Source: Gelidibacter pelagius (GTDB lineage Bacteria; Bacteroidota; Bacteroidia; Flavobacteriales; Flavobacteriaceae). Taken from it: a stretch of DNA of 64,000 nucleotides. A program made the translations under genes and the position numbers. The stretch covers positions 62,001 through 126,000 of the forward strand of contig NZ_JAGEVG010000007.1 in assembly GCF_017581925.1 (NCBI RefSeq), in the 5' to 3' direction. Shown in pieces: positions 46,390-55,206 of this stretch. The stretch's first letter is position 1. Each line of letters starts with the position of its first letter. The notes below the pieces were generated by a model. It made no database searches. It was not told the DNA's origin and worked only from the letters and a program-made list of their open reading frames with translations.

Positions 46390-47205
46390 ATGGAAAGATT
46401 ACCTAAAGTTGCAATACCTGCAATTATTGCAGCAATTGTTTTAATTATAATTCTCGCCAAATCAGCAGTGACAGTTCAGTCAGGACAGGCAGGAGTATTG
46501 TACAAAACCTTCGGAGGAGGGGTCGTTACTGACGAACCGGCTCTAGGTGAAGGTTTTCATGTTATAGCCCCTTGGAATAACGTATTTATCTACGAAGTAA
46601 GACAGCAAGAAATTTTGGATAAAATGAGTGTTCTATCCTCAAATGGATTGGACATTAAATTAGAGGCCTCTGTATGGTTCCAACCGGCGTACGAAAGCCT
46701 TGGAAAATTGCACCAAGAAAAAGGTGAAATGTACAAAGAACGTATCCTGCTCCCAGCCATTCGTTCAGCTGCAAGAAGTGTTGTAGGTCGTTATACCCCA
46801 GAACAATTATATTCTAGTAAGCGTGATGCCATTCAGCAGGAGATTTTTGAAGAGACCCAAAAATTTGTCAAAGATCAATACATCCAATTGAATGAAGTTT
46901 TGGTACGTGATGTGACCTTACCAGCAACTATTAAAGATGCTATTGAACGAAAATTGAGACAAGAGCAAGAGTCATTGGAGTATGAGTTTAGATTGGTAAC
47001 GGCATCCAAAGAAGCTGAAAAAGTCATTATTGAAGCACAAGGTAAAGCAGATGCTAACCGAATTTTGAGTGCATCCTTAACGGATAAGATCCTTCAGGAT
47101 AAAGGGATTGAAGCTACGGTAAAACTTTCTGAATCCAATAATAGTAAAGTTATTGTCATTGGTTCAGGAGATTCAGGTCTGCCTATTATTTTAGGAAACC
47201 AGTAA
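46390..47205 (+). CDS. Prohibitin/SPFH-family membrane protein
   Basis: The 271-residue protein has one N-terminal membrane segment (about 9-28) and an SPFH domain (VTVQSGQAGVLYKTFGGGVV and onward). A helical coiled region follows (REQESLEYEFRLVTASKEAEKV in outline), with EAQGKADANRILSASL near the end. Family members form ring assemblies at the membrane and often associate with proteases such as FtsH; no protease gene is adjacent here. It follows the VWA-like gene by 20 bases. Confidence 0.92.
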   Translation: MERLPKVAIPAIIAAIVLIIILAKSAVTVQSGQAGVLYKTFGGGVVTDEPALGEGFHVIAPWNNVFIYEVRQQEILDKMSVLSSNGLDIKLEASVWFQPAYESLGKLHQEKGEMYKERILLPAIRSAARSVVGRYTPEQLYSSKRDAIQQEIFEETQKFVKDQYIQLNEVLVRDVTLPATIKDAIERKLRQEQESLEYEFRLVTASKEAEKVIIEAQGKADANRILSASLTDKILQDKGIEATVKLSESNNSKVIVIGSGDSGLPIILGNQ

Positions 47206-47301
47206 TAATTTATAGCGATTGAGTATTTTATCAATATTTTTAATAGAACTATTAGGATGGTAAGATATTTTTTCAAATATTTGTAGAACACAAAGAAGAA
47301 C

Positions 47302-47358
47302 ATGACATTTATTCAATCACATCATCACCATCATCATATTTGCACTCAAGCGAACTGA
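47302..47358 (+). CDS. hisL: His operon leader peptide
   Basis: The 18-codon frame encodes MTFIQSHHHHHHICTQAN, with six consecutive His codons at 47320-47337. It lies about 150 bases before hisG and just before a hairpin terminator. A run of six His codons in front of a complete his operon is the classic mark of translation-coupled attenuation: scarce His-tRNA would stall the ribosome in the run. The weak upstream element AATATTTG at 47276-47283 differs from TAnnTTTG at one base and may be the promoter. Confidence 0.9.
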   Translation: MTFIQSHHHHHHICTQAN

Positions 47359-47374
47359 AGATGTATTGAATAAA
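47308..47374 (+). promoter_or_regulatory. His attenuator alternative pairings
   Basis: Two competing pairings are readable. First, TTTATTCAATCACATC (47308-47323, inside the leader gene) pairs with GATGTATTGAATAAA (47360-47374) over 15 bp with one bulged C. Second, ACTCAAGCG (47344-47352) pairs with CGTTTGAGT (47392-47400), which would break the terminator stem at 47387-47415. A ribosome stalled at the His codons would free ACTCAAGCG for this antiterminator pairing; one that reaches the stop codon would cover it. The arrangement follows established attenuation logic; no folding was computed. Confidence 0.75.
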
Positions 47375-47386
47375 ATCAACATATTT

Positions 47387-47417
47387 AAAACCGTTTGAGT
47401 AAATCAAGCGGTTTTTT
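47387..47417 (+). terminator. His operon attenuator terminator
   Basis: The 12-bp stem AAAACCGTTTGA / TCAAGCGGTTTT (one G-T pair) with loop GTAAA is followed by T's. It is placed between the His leader gene and hisG, so it must act as a regulated terminator. Confidence 0.9.
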
Positions 47418-47420
47418 CAT

Positions 47421-47441
47421 TTCTGCCAAAGCAGGAATCTC
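47421..47441. repeat. Hairpin repeat TTCTGCCAAAGCAGGAATCT
   Basis: A GAAA-type hairpin repeat related to 44291-44313 lies between the attenuator and hisG. A degenerate copy, CCCCTACTTTCGTGGG at 47488-47503, lies just before the hisG start. Confidence 0.55.
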
Positions 47442-47510
47442 ACCCAAAAAGATTTACTCAGACAAACCTTAAGTTTAATTTAAAAGACCCCTACTTTCGT
47501 GGGCACTAAG

Positions 47511-48368
47511 ATGAGTAAATTAAGAATAGCAGTTCAAAAATCGGGACGTTTACATGACGATTCCATGAAAATCCTTAACGACGTTGGGATTTCAATAGAC
47601 AATGGCAAAGATCAGCTCAAAGCCTCAGCCAAGAATTTTCCTTTGGAAGTATTTTATCTTCGTAACGGTGATATTCCTCAATACCTTCGAGATGGCGTCG
47701 TAGATGCGGCCATTATCGGTGAAAATATCCTGGTAGAAAAAGGTTCCGATATCTCCGTCGTGGAAAAATTGGGGTTTTCAACCTGTAAGGTGTCTATAGC
47801 CGTGCCAAGATCCTTTAAATATAAAGACGTCAAAGATTTAGATGGAAAGCGAATAGCCACATCATACCCCAATACCGTCCAACAGTTTCTGGATAAAAAC
47901 AATATCAATGCACAATTGCACATCATCAACGGTTCTGTTGAAATCGCACCAAATATAGGGCTTGCCGATGCCATTGTAGATATCGTTTCAAGTGGGAGCA
48001 CCTTGTTTAAAAACAATCTCAAAGAAGTTGAAGTATTGTTAAAATCTGAAGCAGTTTTGGCCGCGTCACCATTGATTTCTGCTGAAAATGAAGCAGTGTT
48101 AAAACGATTGCAATTTCGATTTCAATCTGTTCTCAAAGGCCGACAATCTAAATATGTGCTTCTAAATGCTCCAAATGATAAGCTTGAAAAAATTATAAGC
48201 GTCCTTCCTGGAATGCGAAGTCCCACCGTTTTGCCATTGGCACAAGAGGGGTGGAGTTCCATACATTCCGTAATCAATAAAAATGAGTTTTGGGAAGTCA
48301 TCGACGAATTAAAGGCCAATGGTGCTGAAGGCATTTTAGTCTGTCCAATTGAAAATATGGTCATTTAA
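47511..48368 (+). CDS. hisG: ATP phosphoribosyltransferase (long form)
   Basis: HisG catalyses the first, committed step of histidine synthesis. The 285-residue length indicates the long form, with a C-terminal ACT-like regulatory domain (about 210-285) for histidine feedback. Motifs seen are LRIAVQKSGRLHDDSM, RNGDIPQYLRDGVVDAAIIG and the phosphate-binding EIAPNIGLADAIVDIVSSGS. I chose the ATG at 47511; the longer frame starts at a GTG inside the hairpin repeat. Confidence 0.96.
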   Translation: MSKLRIAVQKSGRLHDDSMKILNDVGISIDNGKDQLKASAKNFPLEVFYLRNGDIPQYLRDGVVDAAIIGENILVEKGSDISVVEKLGFSTCKVSIAVPRSFKYKDVKDLDGKRIATSYPNTVQQFLDKNNINAQLHIINGSVEIAPNIGLADAIVDIVSSGSTLFKNNLKEVEVLLKSEAVLAASPLISAENEAVLKRLQFRFQSVLKGRQSKYVLLNAPNDKLEKIISVLPGMRSPTVLPLAQEGWSSIHSVINKNEFWEVIDELKANGAEGILVCPIENMVI

Positions 48369-48414
48369 ATAATATGATTTCTACCTATTATGAAATCTCA
48401 AATAATAAAAAAGA

Positions 48415-49701
48415 ATGCAAATCATAAACAACCCAAATAAAGCCTCTTGGTCAGAACTCATTAAAAGGCCAACGCAATCAATCGACAGTATTGAAGACAC
48501 GGTTGTCCAGATATTTGAAGATGTCAAAAGAAACGGCAATCTGGCCATCCAAAAATATACAGCGCTTTTTGATGGTATCGATACTGAGGTAACTGAAGTT
48601 TCTATAGCCGAAATAGAAACTGCTTCCCAGAATGTATCAAGGGAATTAAAAGAGGCTATTCAAATGGCCAAACAGAATATTGAAACATTTCATAAGTCTC
48701 AAAAAACAGATAGGATTGAGGTTGAAACCATGCCAGGTGTCCTTTGTTGGCAAGAAAAACGACCAATTGAAAAAATAGGATTGTATATTCCGGGTGGTAC
48801 TGCTCCATTATTTTCAACGGTACTGATGCTTGCTGCCCCAGCGCAAATTGCAGGTTGCAAAGAAATGATTCTCTGTTCGCCGCCAAATAAACAAGGCGCT
48901 ATTGCCAACGAGATTTTATATGCGGCACAATTATGTGGTGTAACCAAGATTTATAAAGTGGGCGGTATCCAAGCGATTGCGGCCATGACCTTTGGTACAG
49001 AATCCATTTCACAAGTATATAAAATTTTTGGACCTGGGAATCAATTTGTAACTGTCGCAAAACAATTGGCAACCAAATACGGTGTGGCCATTGATATGCC
49101 TGCCGGCCCAAGTGAGCTCTTGGTTTATGCTGATGTCAAGGCAAATGCAGCTTATGTAGCTTCTGACTTGTTGAGCCAAGCGGAGCATGGAGCCGATAGT
49201 CAGGTGATATTGGTTTCAAATTCCGAATCGTTTATTGCAAAAGTGGAAATTGAGATCGCGCAGCAAATTGCCGTATTGCCAAGAAAAACCATCGCTCAAA
49301 AAGCCATTGCAAATTCGAAGCTGATTTTTATTGAAGATGATCAAGAAGCTTTGGACTTCATAAATGCTTACGGACCGGAACATTTTATTTTATGTGCAAA
49401 GAATGAAAATTTATTCATCGATGGCATTAACAATGCAGGATCTGTATTCATTGGTGATTATACTCCAGAAAGCGCGGGAGATTATGCTTCTGGCACCAAT
49501 CATACCTTGCCAACTAATGGATTCAGCAAAGCTTATTCAGGAGTTAATTTGGACAGCTTTCTGAAAAGTATGACCTTTCAGAAAATTACAAAACAAGGTT
49601 TACGAAATATAGGAACGACCATTGAGCTTATGGCTGCGGCCGAAGGATTGCAAGCTCATAAAAACGCCGTATCCATCCGATTAAAAAATATCAGCTCATG
49701 A
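48415..49701 (+). CDS. hisD: Histidinol dehydrogenase
   Basis: HisD carries out the last two oxidations to histidine. The 428-residue protein has GLYIPGGTAPLFSTVLMLA, the PAGPSELLV signature, the zinc-site DLLSQAEHGADSQ, and GPEHFILCAKN. The stop overlaps the hisC start by 4 bases (ATGA), which shows coupling. Confidence 0.97.
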   Translation: MQIINNPNKASWSELIKRPTQSIDSIEDTVVQIFEDVKRNGNLAIQKYTALFDGIDTEVTEVSIAEIETASQNVSRELKEAIQMAKQNIETFHKSQKTDRIEVETMPGVLCWQEKRPIEKIGLYIPGGTAPLFSTVLMLAAPAQIAGCKEMILCSPPNKQGAIANEILYAAQLCGVTKIYKVGGIQAIAAMTFGTESISQVYKIFGPGNQFVTVAKQLATKYGVAIDMPAGPSELLVYADVKANAAYVASDLLSQAEHGADSQVILVSNSESFIAKVEIEIAQQIAVLPRKTIAQKAIANSKLIFIEDDQEALDFINAYGPEHFILCAKNENLFIDGINNAGSVFIGDYTPESAGDYASGTNHTLPTNGFSKAYSGVNLDSFLKSMTFQKITKQGLRNIGTTIELMAAAEGLQAHKNAVSIRLKNISS

Positions 49702-50735
49702 CTATTCAAAATCTAATAAGACCCTCCATAAAGGCTTTGAAGCCTTATTCTTCAGCACGCGATGAATTTAAGGGCAATACCGACAACCTCACTTTTCTTG
49801 ATGCGAATGAAAACCCTTTCGAAAATGGGGTCAATCGCTATCCTGACCCACAACAAGGCAAGCTAAAAGCCTTGATTTCTCAGATAAAGGACGTTCCAAC
49901 AGAAAATATTCTCTTGGGGAATGGCAGTGATGAAGTGTTGGACTTGCTCATCAGGATGTTCTGTGAGCCCAATAAAGATAATATCATAATTCTTCCGCCA
50001 ACCTATGGCATGTATGAAGTTTTAGCCAATGTCAATGCGGTTGAAACGATTAAAATCAATCTTTCTGAGGACACATTCCAGCCAAAAAAAGAGACTATTT
50101 TATCTAAATCGAACGCGAACAGCAAAATTCTGTTCTTATGTTCGCCCAATAATCCCTCAGGGAATAGCTTTGAAGTATCAACCATAGCCTTTTTATTGAA
50201 GAATTTCAAAGGCATCGTGGTTATAGATGAAGCCTATATAGATTTTTCAAAACAAGAAAGTTGGCTTTCAAGATTGAATGAATTTCCAAATCTTGTGGTT
50301 ACCCAAACCTTATCCAAAGCTTTTGGAATGGCAGGTATCCGTTTGGGAATGTGTTTCGCTTCCGCAGAAATCATAGCCACATTGAACAAGATTAAACCAC
50401 CCTATAACATAAACGAACTTACACAGGCAAAAGCCATTGAAGGCCTTAGTAAAATGACTCTCATAAATTCGCAAATAGCCTCTCTTTTAGAGCAAAGAGA
50501 TATTTTAGTTAAAGCATTGGATGAAGTTAGATTTATAGAAAAAGTCTATCCATCTGAAGCTAATTTTGTGATGGTTAAGGTAGATGATGCCAATAAACGT
50601 TATCAGCAATTGATTGAAAATGGCATTGTCATTCGCAACAGAACAACACAACCCTTATGTGAAAATTGTTTGCGCCTTTCGGTTGGTACAAAAGAAGAAA
50701 ACAGGAGACTCGTTGAAAATTTAAAAAAATTATAA
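49698..50735 (+). CDS. hisC: Histidinol-phosphate aminotransferase
   Basis: HisC is a PLP-dependent transaminase. The 345-residue protein has LDANENPFENG, LLGNGSDEVLDLLIR, SPNNPSGN, and the PLP-lysine segment TLSKAFGMAGIRLGM. It starts within the last codons of hisD. Confidence 0.97.
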   Translation: MTIQNLIRPSIKALKPYSSARDEFKGNTDNLTFLDANENPFENGVNRYPDPQQGKLKALISQIKDVPTENILLGNGSDEVLDLLIRMFCEPNKDNIIILPPTYGMYEVLANVNAVETIKINLSEDTFQPKKETILSKSNANSKILFLCSPNNPSGNSFEVSTIAFLLKNFKGIVVIDEAYIDFSKQESWLSRLNEFPNLVVTQTLSKAFGMAGIRLGMCFASAEIIATLNKIKPPYNINELTQAKAIEGLSKMTLINSQIASLLEQRDILVKALDEVRFIEKVYPSEANFVMVKVDDANKRYQQLIENGIVIRNRTTQPLCENCLRLSVGTKEENRRLVENLKKL

Positions 50736-50747
50736 AGATTGAATCTG

Positions 50748-51872
50748 ATGAAAAAAGTATTATTTATTGATCGTGATGGCACCATCATCATTGAACCAAA
50801 GGATTATCAAATAGACAGTTTTGACAAGCTTTTGTTCTACCCTAAAGTGTTCAAATATTTGGGTAAAATTGCGAAAGAATTGGACTATGAAATCGTAATG
50901 GTGACCAACCAAGACGGATTGGGAACGGATTCTTTCCCTGAAGACACGTTTTGGCCAGTACATAATTTTATGTTAGAAACATTTAAATCTGAAGGTATTG
51001 AATTTAAGGAACAGTTCATCGATCGAACGTTTGATGAGGATAATGCAGATACACGTAAACCCCGAACTGGCCTGTTGACGCAATATTTTTCTGATGGATA
51101 TGATTTGGAGAATTCGTTTGTCATAGGGGATCGCTTGACGGATGTTGAATTGGCTAAAAATTTAGGTTCCAAGGCTATATTCATTAATAATCCAACGAGT
51201 GACTTTATTGATGCAGATCAGGAAACGTTAAAAGATTACATTGGTTTAGAAACTAAAGACTGGAAGGATATTTATAATTTCTTAAAGGCAGAAGATCGAA
51301 CCGCCAGTCTTGAGCGTAACACTAATGAAACCAAAATCTCCATCAACTTAAACCTTGACGGGACTGGAATAAGCAATATTGACACTGGAATAGCCTTCTT
51401 TGATCACATGTTGGATCAAATAGCACGTCATGGTCAATTGGACTTGGATATTGACGTAAAAGGCGATTTAGAGGTGGATGAACACCATACGATAGAAGAT
51501 ACAGGAATTGCATTGGGAGAAGTGTTTGCCAAAGCCTTAGGTAATAAATTGGGTGTTGAGCGTTACGGATTCTGTTTGCCCATGGACGATTGCTTGGCAC
51601 AAGTTGCCATCGATTTTGGAGGACGGAATTGGTTGGTTTGGGATGCAGAGTTTAAACGCGAAATGATCGGAAAAATGCCGACGGAAATGTTTTTTCACTT
51701 TTTTAAATCGTTTACCGACGGTGCCAGATGTAATTTGAATATCAAAGCTGAAGGCGACAATGAACACCATAAAATTGAAGCCATTTTCAAAGCGTTTGCA
51801 AAATCGATAAAAATGGCCATCAAGAGGGATCTGGAAAAAATGATTTTGCCATCAACGAAAGGGCTATTATAA
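50748..51872 (+). CDS. hisB: Bifunctional histidinol-phosphatase / imidazoleglycerol-phosphate dehydratase
   Basis: HisB catalyses two non-adjacent steps of the pathway. The 374-residue fusion starts with a HAD phosphatase (Asp8 and Asp10 in [22 protein letters not shown]). It ends with the dehydratase (about 180-374; [31 protein letters not shown], and [15 protein letters not shown]). I chose the ATG at 50748 ([12 protein letters not shown]), 12 bases after hisC. Confidence 0.97.
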   Translation: MKKVLFIDRDGTIIIEPKDYQIDSFDKLLFYPKVFKYLGKIAKELDYEIVMVTNQDGLGTDSFPEDTFWPVHNFMLETFKSEGIEFKEQFIDRTFDEDNADTRKPRTGLLTQYFSDGYDLENSFVIGDRLTDVELAKNLGSKAIFINNPTSDFIDADQETLKDYIGLETKDWKDIYNFLKAEDRTASLERNTNETKISINLNLDGTGISNIDTGIAFFDHMLDQIARHGQLDLDIDVKGDLEVDEHHTIEDTGIALGEVFAKALGNKLGVERYGFCLPMDDCLAQVAIDFGGRNWLVWDAEFKREMIGKMPTEMFFHFFKSFTDGARCNLNIKAEGDNEHHKIEAIFKAFAKSIKMAIKRDLEKMILPSTKGLL

Positions 51873-52004
51873 GCCCATCCTAACCTTCCCAGAGGGAATG
51901 AACAATTATGCCAGCTTGTATGAGAATTTATCGTAATAAATAATCAATTCGTATGCATTTGTGATTTCGATTACTATTGATAAAAAGCAAAAAAATAGTT
52001 TTAA

Positions 52005-52586
52005 ATGAATATTGTAATAATAGACTACGGCGCCGGAAACACCAAAAGTGTTCAGTTTGCATGTAATCGCTTGGGGTATGATCCTATTTTGACCAATAGC
52101 TCAGAACTTATAAAGGCAGCTGATAAAGTGATTTTCCCTGGCGTAGGTCATGCAAGTAATGCCATGAAAATGCTTCAGGAATCTGGATTGGATGTATTGA
52201 TTCCAACGTTGAAACAACCGGTATTGGGTATATGTTTAGGAATGCAATTACTGTGTAATGCCACCGAGGAAGGTGCGACCAAGGGCTTAGGTGTTTTTGA
52301 TGTTCAGGTGATACGTTTTTCAGATAAAGTAAAAGTCCCACAAATGGGTTGGAATACGATTTCCAATTTGAAAACAAATTTATTTATGGGCCTTAAAAAC
52401 AATGCCTATATGTATCTTGTGCACAGTTATTACGCAGAGTTGTGTGACAATACTATAGCGCAGACGAATTATGGTGTGACCTATAGTTCTGCATTAAAGA
52501 AAAATAATTTTTACGGCGTTCAATTTCATCCCGAAAAAAGCAGTTTGGAGGGGGAAGATGTTTTGAGGAATTTCCTCAATTTATGA
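52005..52586 (+). CDS. hisH: Imidazole glycerol phosphate synthase, glutaminase subunit
   Basis: HisH supplies ammonia to HisF. The 193-residue class I glutamine amidotransferase has the nucleophile Cys77 in LGICLGMQLL and a His-Glu pair in VQFHPEKSS. A 132-base spacer without recognisable features separates it from hisB. Confidence 0.97.
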   Translation: MNIVIIDYGAGNTKSVQFACNRLGYDPILTNSSELIKAADKVIFPGVGHASNAMKMLQESGLDVLIPTLKQPVLGICLGMQLLCNATEEGATKGLGVFDVQVIRFSDKVKVPQMGWNTISNLKTNLFMGLKNNAYMYLVHSYYAELCDNTIAQTNYGVTYSSALKKNNFYGVQFHPEKSSLEGEDVLRNFLNL

Positions 52587-52633
52587 AATCAAAAATCAAA
52601 AATCGTAAATCAAAAATCGTAAATCATAAATCA
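52587..52633. repeat. Tandem AAATCAAAAATCGT units
   Basis: The hisH-hisA spacer is almost wholly made of A-rich units. Two exact 14-base copies of AAATCAAAAATCGT lie at 52593-52606 and 52607-52620, with partial copies on both sides. It is too short and irregular for a CRISPR array. Confidence 0.85.
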
Positions 52634-52635
52634 AG

Positions 52636-53370
52636 ATGAGGATTATTCCAGCAATAGATATTATAGATGGCAAATGTGTCCGTTTGACCAAAGGAGATTA
52701 TAATACGAAGAAAATATATAACGAAAATCCATTGGAAGTTGCCAAGCAATTTGAGGCTTCAGGGATTGAGTATTTGCATCTGGTCGATTTGGACGGTGCC
52801 AAGGCAAAACATATCGTTAATTATAAAGTATTGGAGCAAATTGCTTCAAAAACGAATTTGAAGATTGATTTTGGCGGCGGACTCAAATCTGACGAAGATC
52901 TTCATATTGCCTTTAATTCTGGTGCTAAACAAATTACTGGTGGCAGTATTGCGGTGAATGATCATGAAACTTTTGAATCGTGGTTGGAAAAGTATGGCTC
53001 TACAAAAATTATTTTGGGCGCTGATTGTAATGATGGGAAGATTGCCATAAGTGGCTGGCAGGAGCAAAGCAGCCTGGAAGTGATTCCGTTCATAAAAAAC
53101 TACCAAAGACAAAAAGTGCAATATGTCATCTGTACTGATATTGCGAAGGATGGCATGTTGGAAGGACCGTCATTTGACTTATACCGCGAGATCATTGAAG
53201 AATGCTCAAACAGTAGTACAGATCAATCTATAAAATTGATTGCTTCTGGCGGGATTTCACATATTGATGAATTGCCAAAACTGAGAGATTTAGGATGTGA
53301 AGGCGTCATCATTGGAAAAGCCATTTATGAGAACAGAATCAGTTTACAGGAATTGGAGCAATTCTATTAG
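52636..53370 (+). CDS. hisA: ProFAR isomerase
   Basis: HisA is a (beta/alpha)8 isomerase of the his pathway. The 244-residue protein has [20 protein letters not shown] with the catalytic Asp8, [14 protein letters not shown], and the second Asp in [19 protein letters not shown]-like [10 protein letters not shown] follows. It starts directly after the tandem repeat. Confidence 0.97.
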   Translation: MRIIPAIDIIDGKCVRLTKGDYNTKKIYNENPLEVAKQFEASGIEYLHLVDLDGAKAKHIVNYKVLEQIASKTNLKIDFGGGLKSDEDLHIAFNSGAKQITGGSIAVNDHETFESWLEKYGSTKIILGADCNDGKIAISGWQEQSSLEVIPFIKNYQRQKVQYVICTDIAKDGMLEGPSFDLYREIIEECSNSSTDQSIKLIASGGISHIDELPKLRDLGCEGVIIGKAIYENRISLQELEQFY

Positions 53371-53430
53371 TGAAACCCTATTTTGAAGAAATTGCGAAGC
53401 AGTTTTTTCAAAACAGATGGTTGAACTAAT

Positions 53431-53460
53431 CCCGCTCCCGATAATTATCGGTATGGCGGG
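53431..53460. repeat. Palindromic repeat in the hisA-hisF spacer, first
   Basis: CCCGCTCCCGATAATTATCG followed by GTATGGCGGG is a nested inverted repeat: outer CCCGC/GCGGG and inner CCGATAATTATCGG. It shares the CCGATA core with the elements of the thr operon. Confidence 0.8.
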
Positions 53461-53512
53461 AACTCAAGAAGATACATATTTGTCATTTAGCTACAACCAA
53501 GTCTTTGTTCTT

Positions 53513-53530
53513 TCCCGATATCTATCGGGA
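53513..53530. repeat. Palindromic repeat in the hisA-hisF spacer, second
   Basis: TCCCGATATCTATCGGGA is an almost perfect palindrome of the same family (compare TCCCGATAGCTATCGGGA in the thr operon). It lies 52 bases after the first element, inside the his transcript. Confidence 0.8.
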
Positions 53531-53622
53531 CTATAAGCGCAGCGGTCTTGATTTTATATCAGACAACTATGATTCAGTATATTAATTAAACCCATTTAAA
53601 TCCTGCTTCCGCAGAAAATATT

Positions 53623-54378
53623 ATGCTTGCAAAACGAATAATTCCTTGTTTGGATATTAAAAATGGACGTACCGTCAAAGGTGTAAATTTCATCAACCTC
53701 ATTGATGCAGGAGATCCCGTTGTATTGGCAAAGCAATATGCCGAAAAAGGAGCGGATGAGCTGGTGTTTCTTGATATTTCAGCAACCTTGGAGGGACGGA
53801 AAACCACATTGGAAATGGTTCTAAAAGTAGCTGAACAAGTCAATATTCCGTTTACTGTAGGTGGCGGAATTTCATCTGTTGAAGACGTCGATTTACTGTT
53901 AAAATCGGGAGCTGATAAAGTCTCGATCAATTCATCCGCAATAAAACGTCCAGAACTGATTAATGAACTCTCTGATAAGTTTGGGAGTCAGTGCGTGGTT
54001 GTCGCCATTGACGCCAAGCAAATTGATGGTCAATGGAAAGTACATCTGGCAGGAGGAAGCATCCCTACAGAATTGGATCTTTTTGAATGGGCAAAAGAAG
54101 TTGAGACACGTGGAGCCGGTGAGATATTATTCACCTCTATGGATCATGATGGTACAAAAGATGGGTTTGCCAACGAGGCTCTGTTGCAGTTATCAACAAC
54201 ATTAAACATTCCAATTATTGCCTCTGGAGGTGCTGGAACGATTCAACATTTTGTGGACACCTTTCAAAAAGGAAAATCGGATGCCGCGCTTGCAGCCAGC
54301 GTATTTCATTTTGGTAAAATCGAGATTAAAGATTTGAAAGAAGCACTAAAGAAAAATAACATAGAAGTAAGAATTTAA
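53623..54378 (+). CDS. hisF: Imidazole glycerol phosphate synthase, cyclase subunit
   Basis: HisF closes the imidazole ring and releases AICAR. The 251-residue (beta/alpha)8 protein has [19 protein letters not shown] with the catalytic Asp, [14 protein letters not shown], and [14 protein letters not shown]. Its partner hisH is two genes upstream. It is separated from hisA by a 252-base spacer carrying the two palindromes. Confidence 0.97.
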   Translation: MLAKRIIPCLDIKNGRTVKGVNFINLIDAGDPVVLAKQYAEKGADELVFLDISATLEGRKTTLEMVLKVAEQVNIPFTVGGGISSVEDVDLLLKSGADKVSINSSAIKRPELINELSDKFGSQCVVVAIDAKQIDGQWKVHLAGGSIPTELDLFEWAKEVETRGAGEILFTSMDHDGTKDGFANEALLQLSTTLNIPIIASGGAGTIQHFVDTFQKGKSDAALAASVFHFGKIEIKDLKEALKKNNIEVRI

Positions 54379-54477
54379 AAAATGACCACAAATCGTGCTT
54401 CCGACAGAAAGATGGGGTAATGTGTTTCTTAGCAAGATCCACTCAAAAGTTATAATTGTGGCAAAAACAATACAATA

Positions 54478-55074
54478 ATGAACTTGAAATTTAATTCAGA
54501 AGGCTTAATTCCTGCCGTTATACAAGATGCTATCACCAAAAACGTCTTGATGTTAGGGTATATGAATGAAGAAGCCTTTAAGGAAACCCAAGAGACCAAA
54601 AAAGTAACGTTTTATAGCAGAAGCAAACAACGCTTATGGACCAAAGGTGAAGAAAGCGGTAATTTCCTGAATTTAGTAGATATTAAAGTAGACTGTGACA
54701 ATGATACGCTATTGATTCAGGCGCATCCAGTAGGTCCAACATGCCATAAAGGATCGGATACCTGTTGGGGCGAGGAAAATTCATCCAACTTCGGCTTTAT
54801 TTCTAAATTGGAACAGACGATTCTGGAGCGTCGTACCAACTCCAAACCAGAGGACTCCTATGTAGCCTCGCTTTTCGCAAAAGGCATCAACAAGCTGGCT
54901 CAAAAAGTAGGCGAGGAGGCGGTTGAAGTGGTCATTGAAGCCAAAGATGATAACGATGAGCTGTTTTTAAATGAAAGTGCCGATTTATTGTTTCATTATT
55001 TGATGTTGCTCCAGGCCAAAGGATTTAAGTTGGAGGATATTGAAATGATTCTTAAAAATCGGGAGAAAAAATAA
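54478..55074 (+). CDS. hisIE: Phosphoribosyl-AMP cyclohydrolase / phosphoribosyl-ATP pyrophosphatase
   Basis: The 198-residue fusion performs the second and third steps of the pathway. The cyclohydrolase part (1-100) has MLGYMNEEAF, SRSKQRLWTKGEESGN, and the zinc ligands around CDNDTLLIQ and GPTCHKGSDTCW. The pyrophosphatase part (about 108-198) has SYVASLFAKGINKLAQKVGE and the EEAVEVVIEAKDD metal site. It ends the his operon. Confidence 0.97.
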   Translation: MNLKFNSEGLIPAVIQDAITKNVLMLGYMNEEAFKETQETKKVTFYSRSKQRLWTKGEESGNFLNLVDIKVDCDNDTLLIQAHPVGPTCHKGSDTCWGEENSSNFGFISKLEQTILERRTNSKPEDSYVASLFAKGINKLAQKVGEEAVEVVIEAKDDNDELFLNESADLLFHYLMLLQAKGFKLEDIEMILKNREKK

Positions 55075-55194
55075 TCTTCTACCTTGAATCGCATCTTATT
55101 TTTCCGTGAAAGTTGAGTGATATAAAAGAACCAATTGGCATAAAGAAAATAAGAGATGTTTTCCAACTAATTCTTAAAATGGACTAATTGTCAA

Positions 55195-55202
55195 TAACTT
55201 TG
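55195..55202 (+). promoter_or_regulatory. -7 box (TAACTTTG) abutting the truA-like start
   Basis: A perfect TAnnTTTG ends 4 bases before the ATG at 55207. As at lpxD, a transcript from here would have essentially no leader. Confidence 0.4.
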
Positions 55203-55206
55203 AGAC

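Noticed and set aside
52587-52633. A CRISPR-like array in the hisH-hisA spacer.
   Set aside because: The units are contiguous 14-mers without unique spacers, and no cas gene is present in the window.
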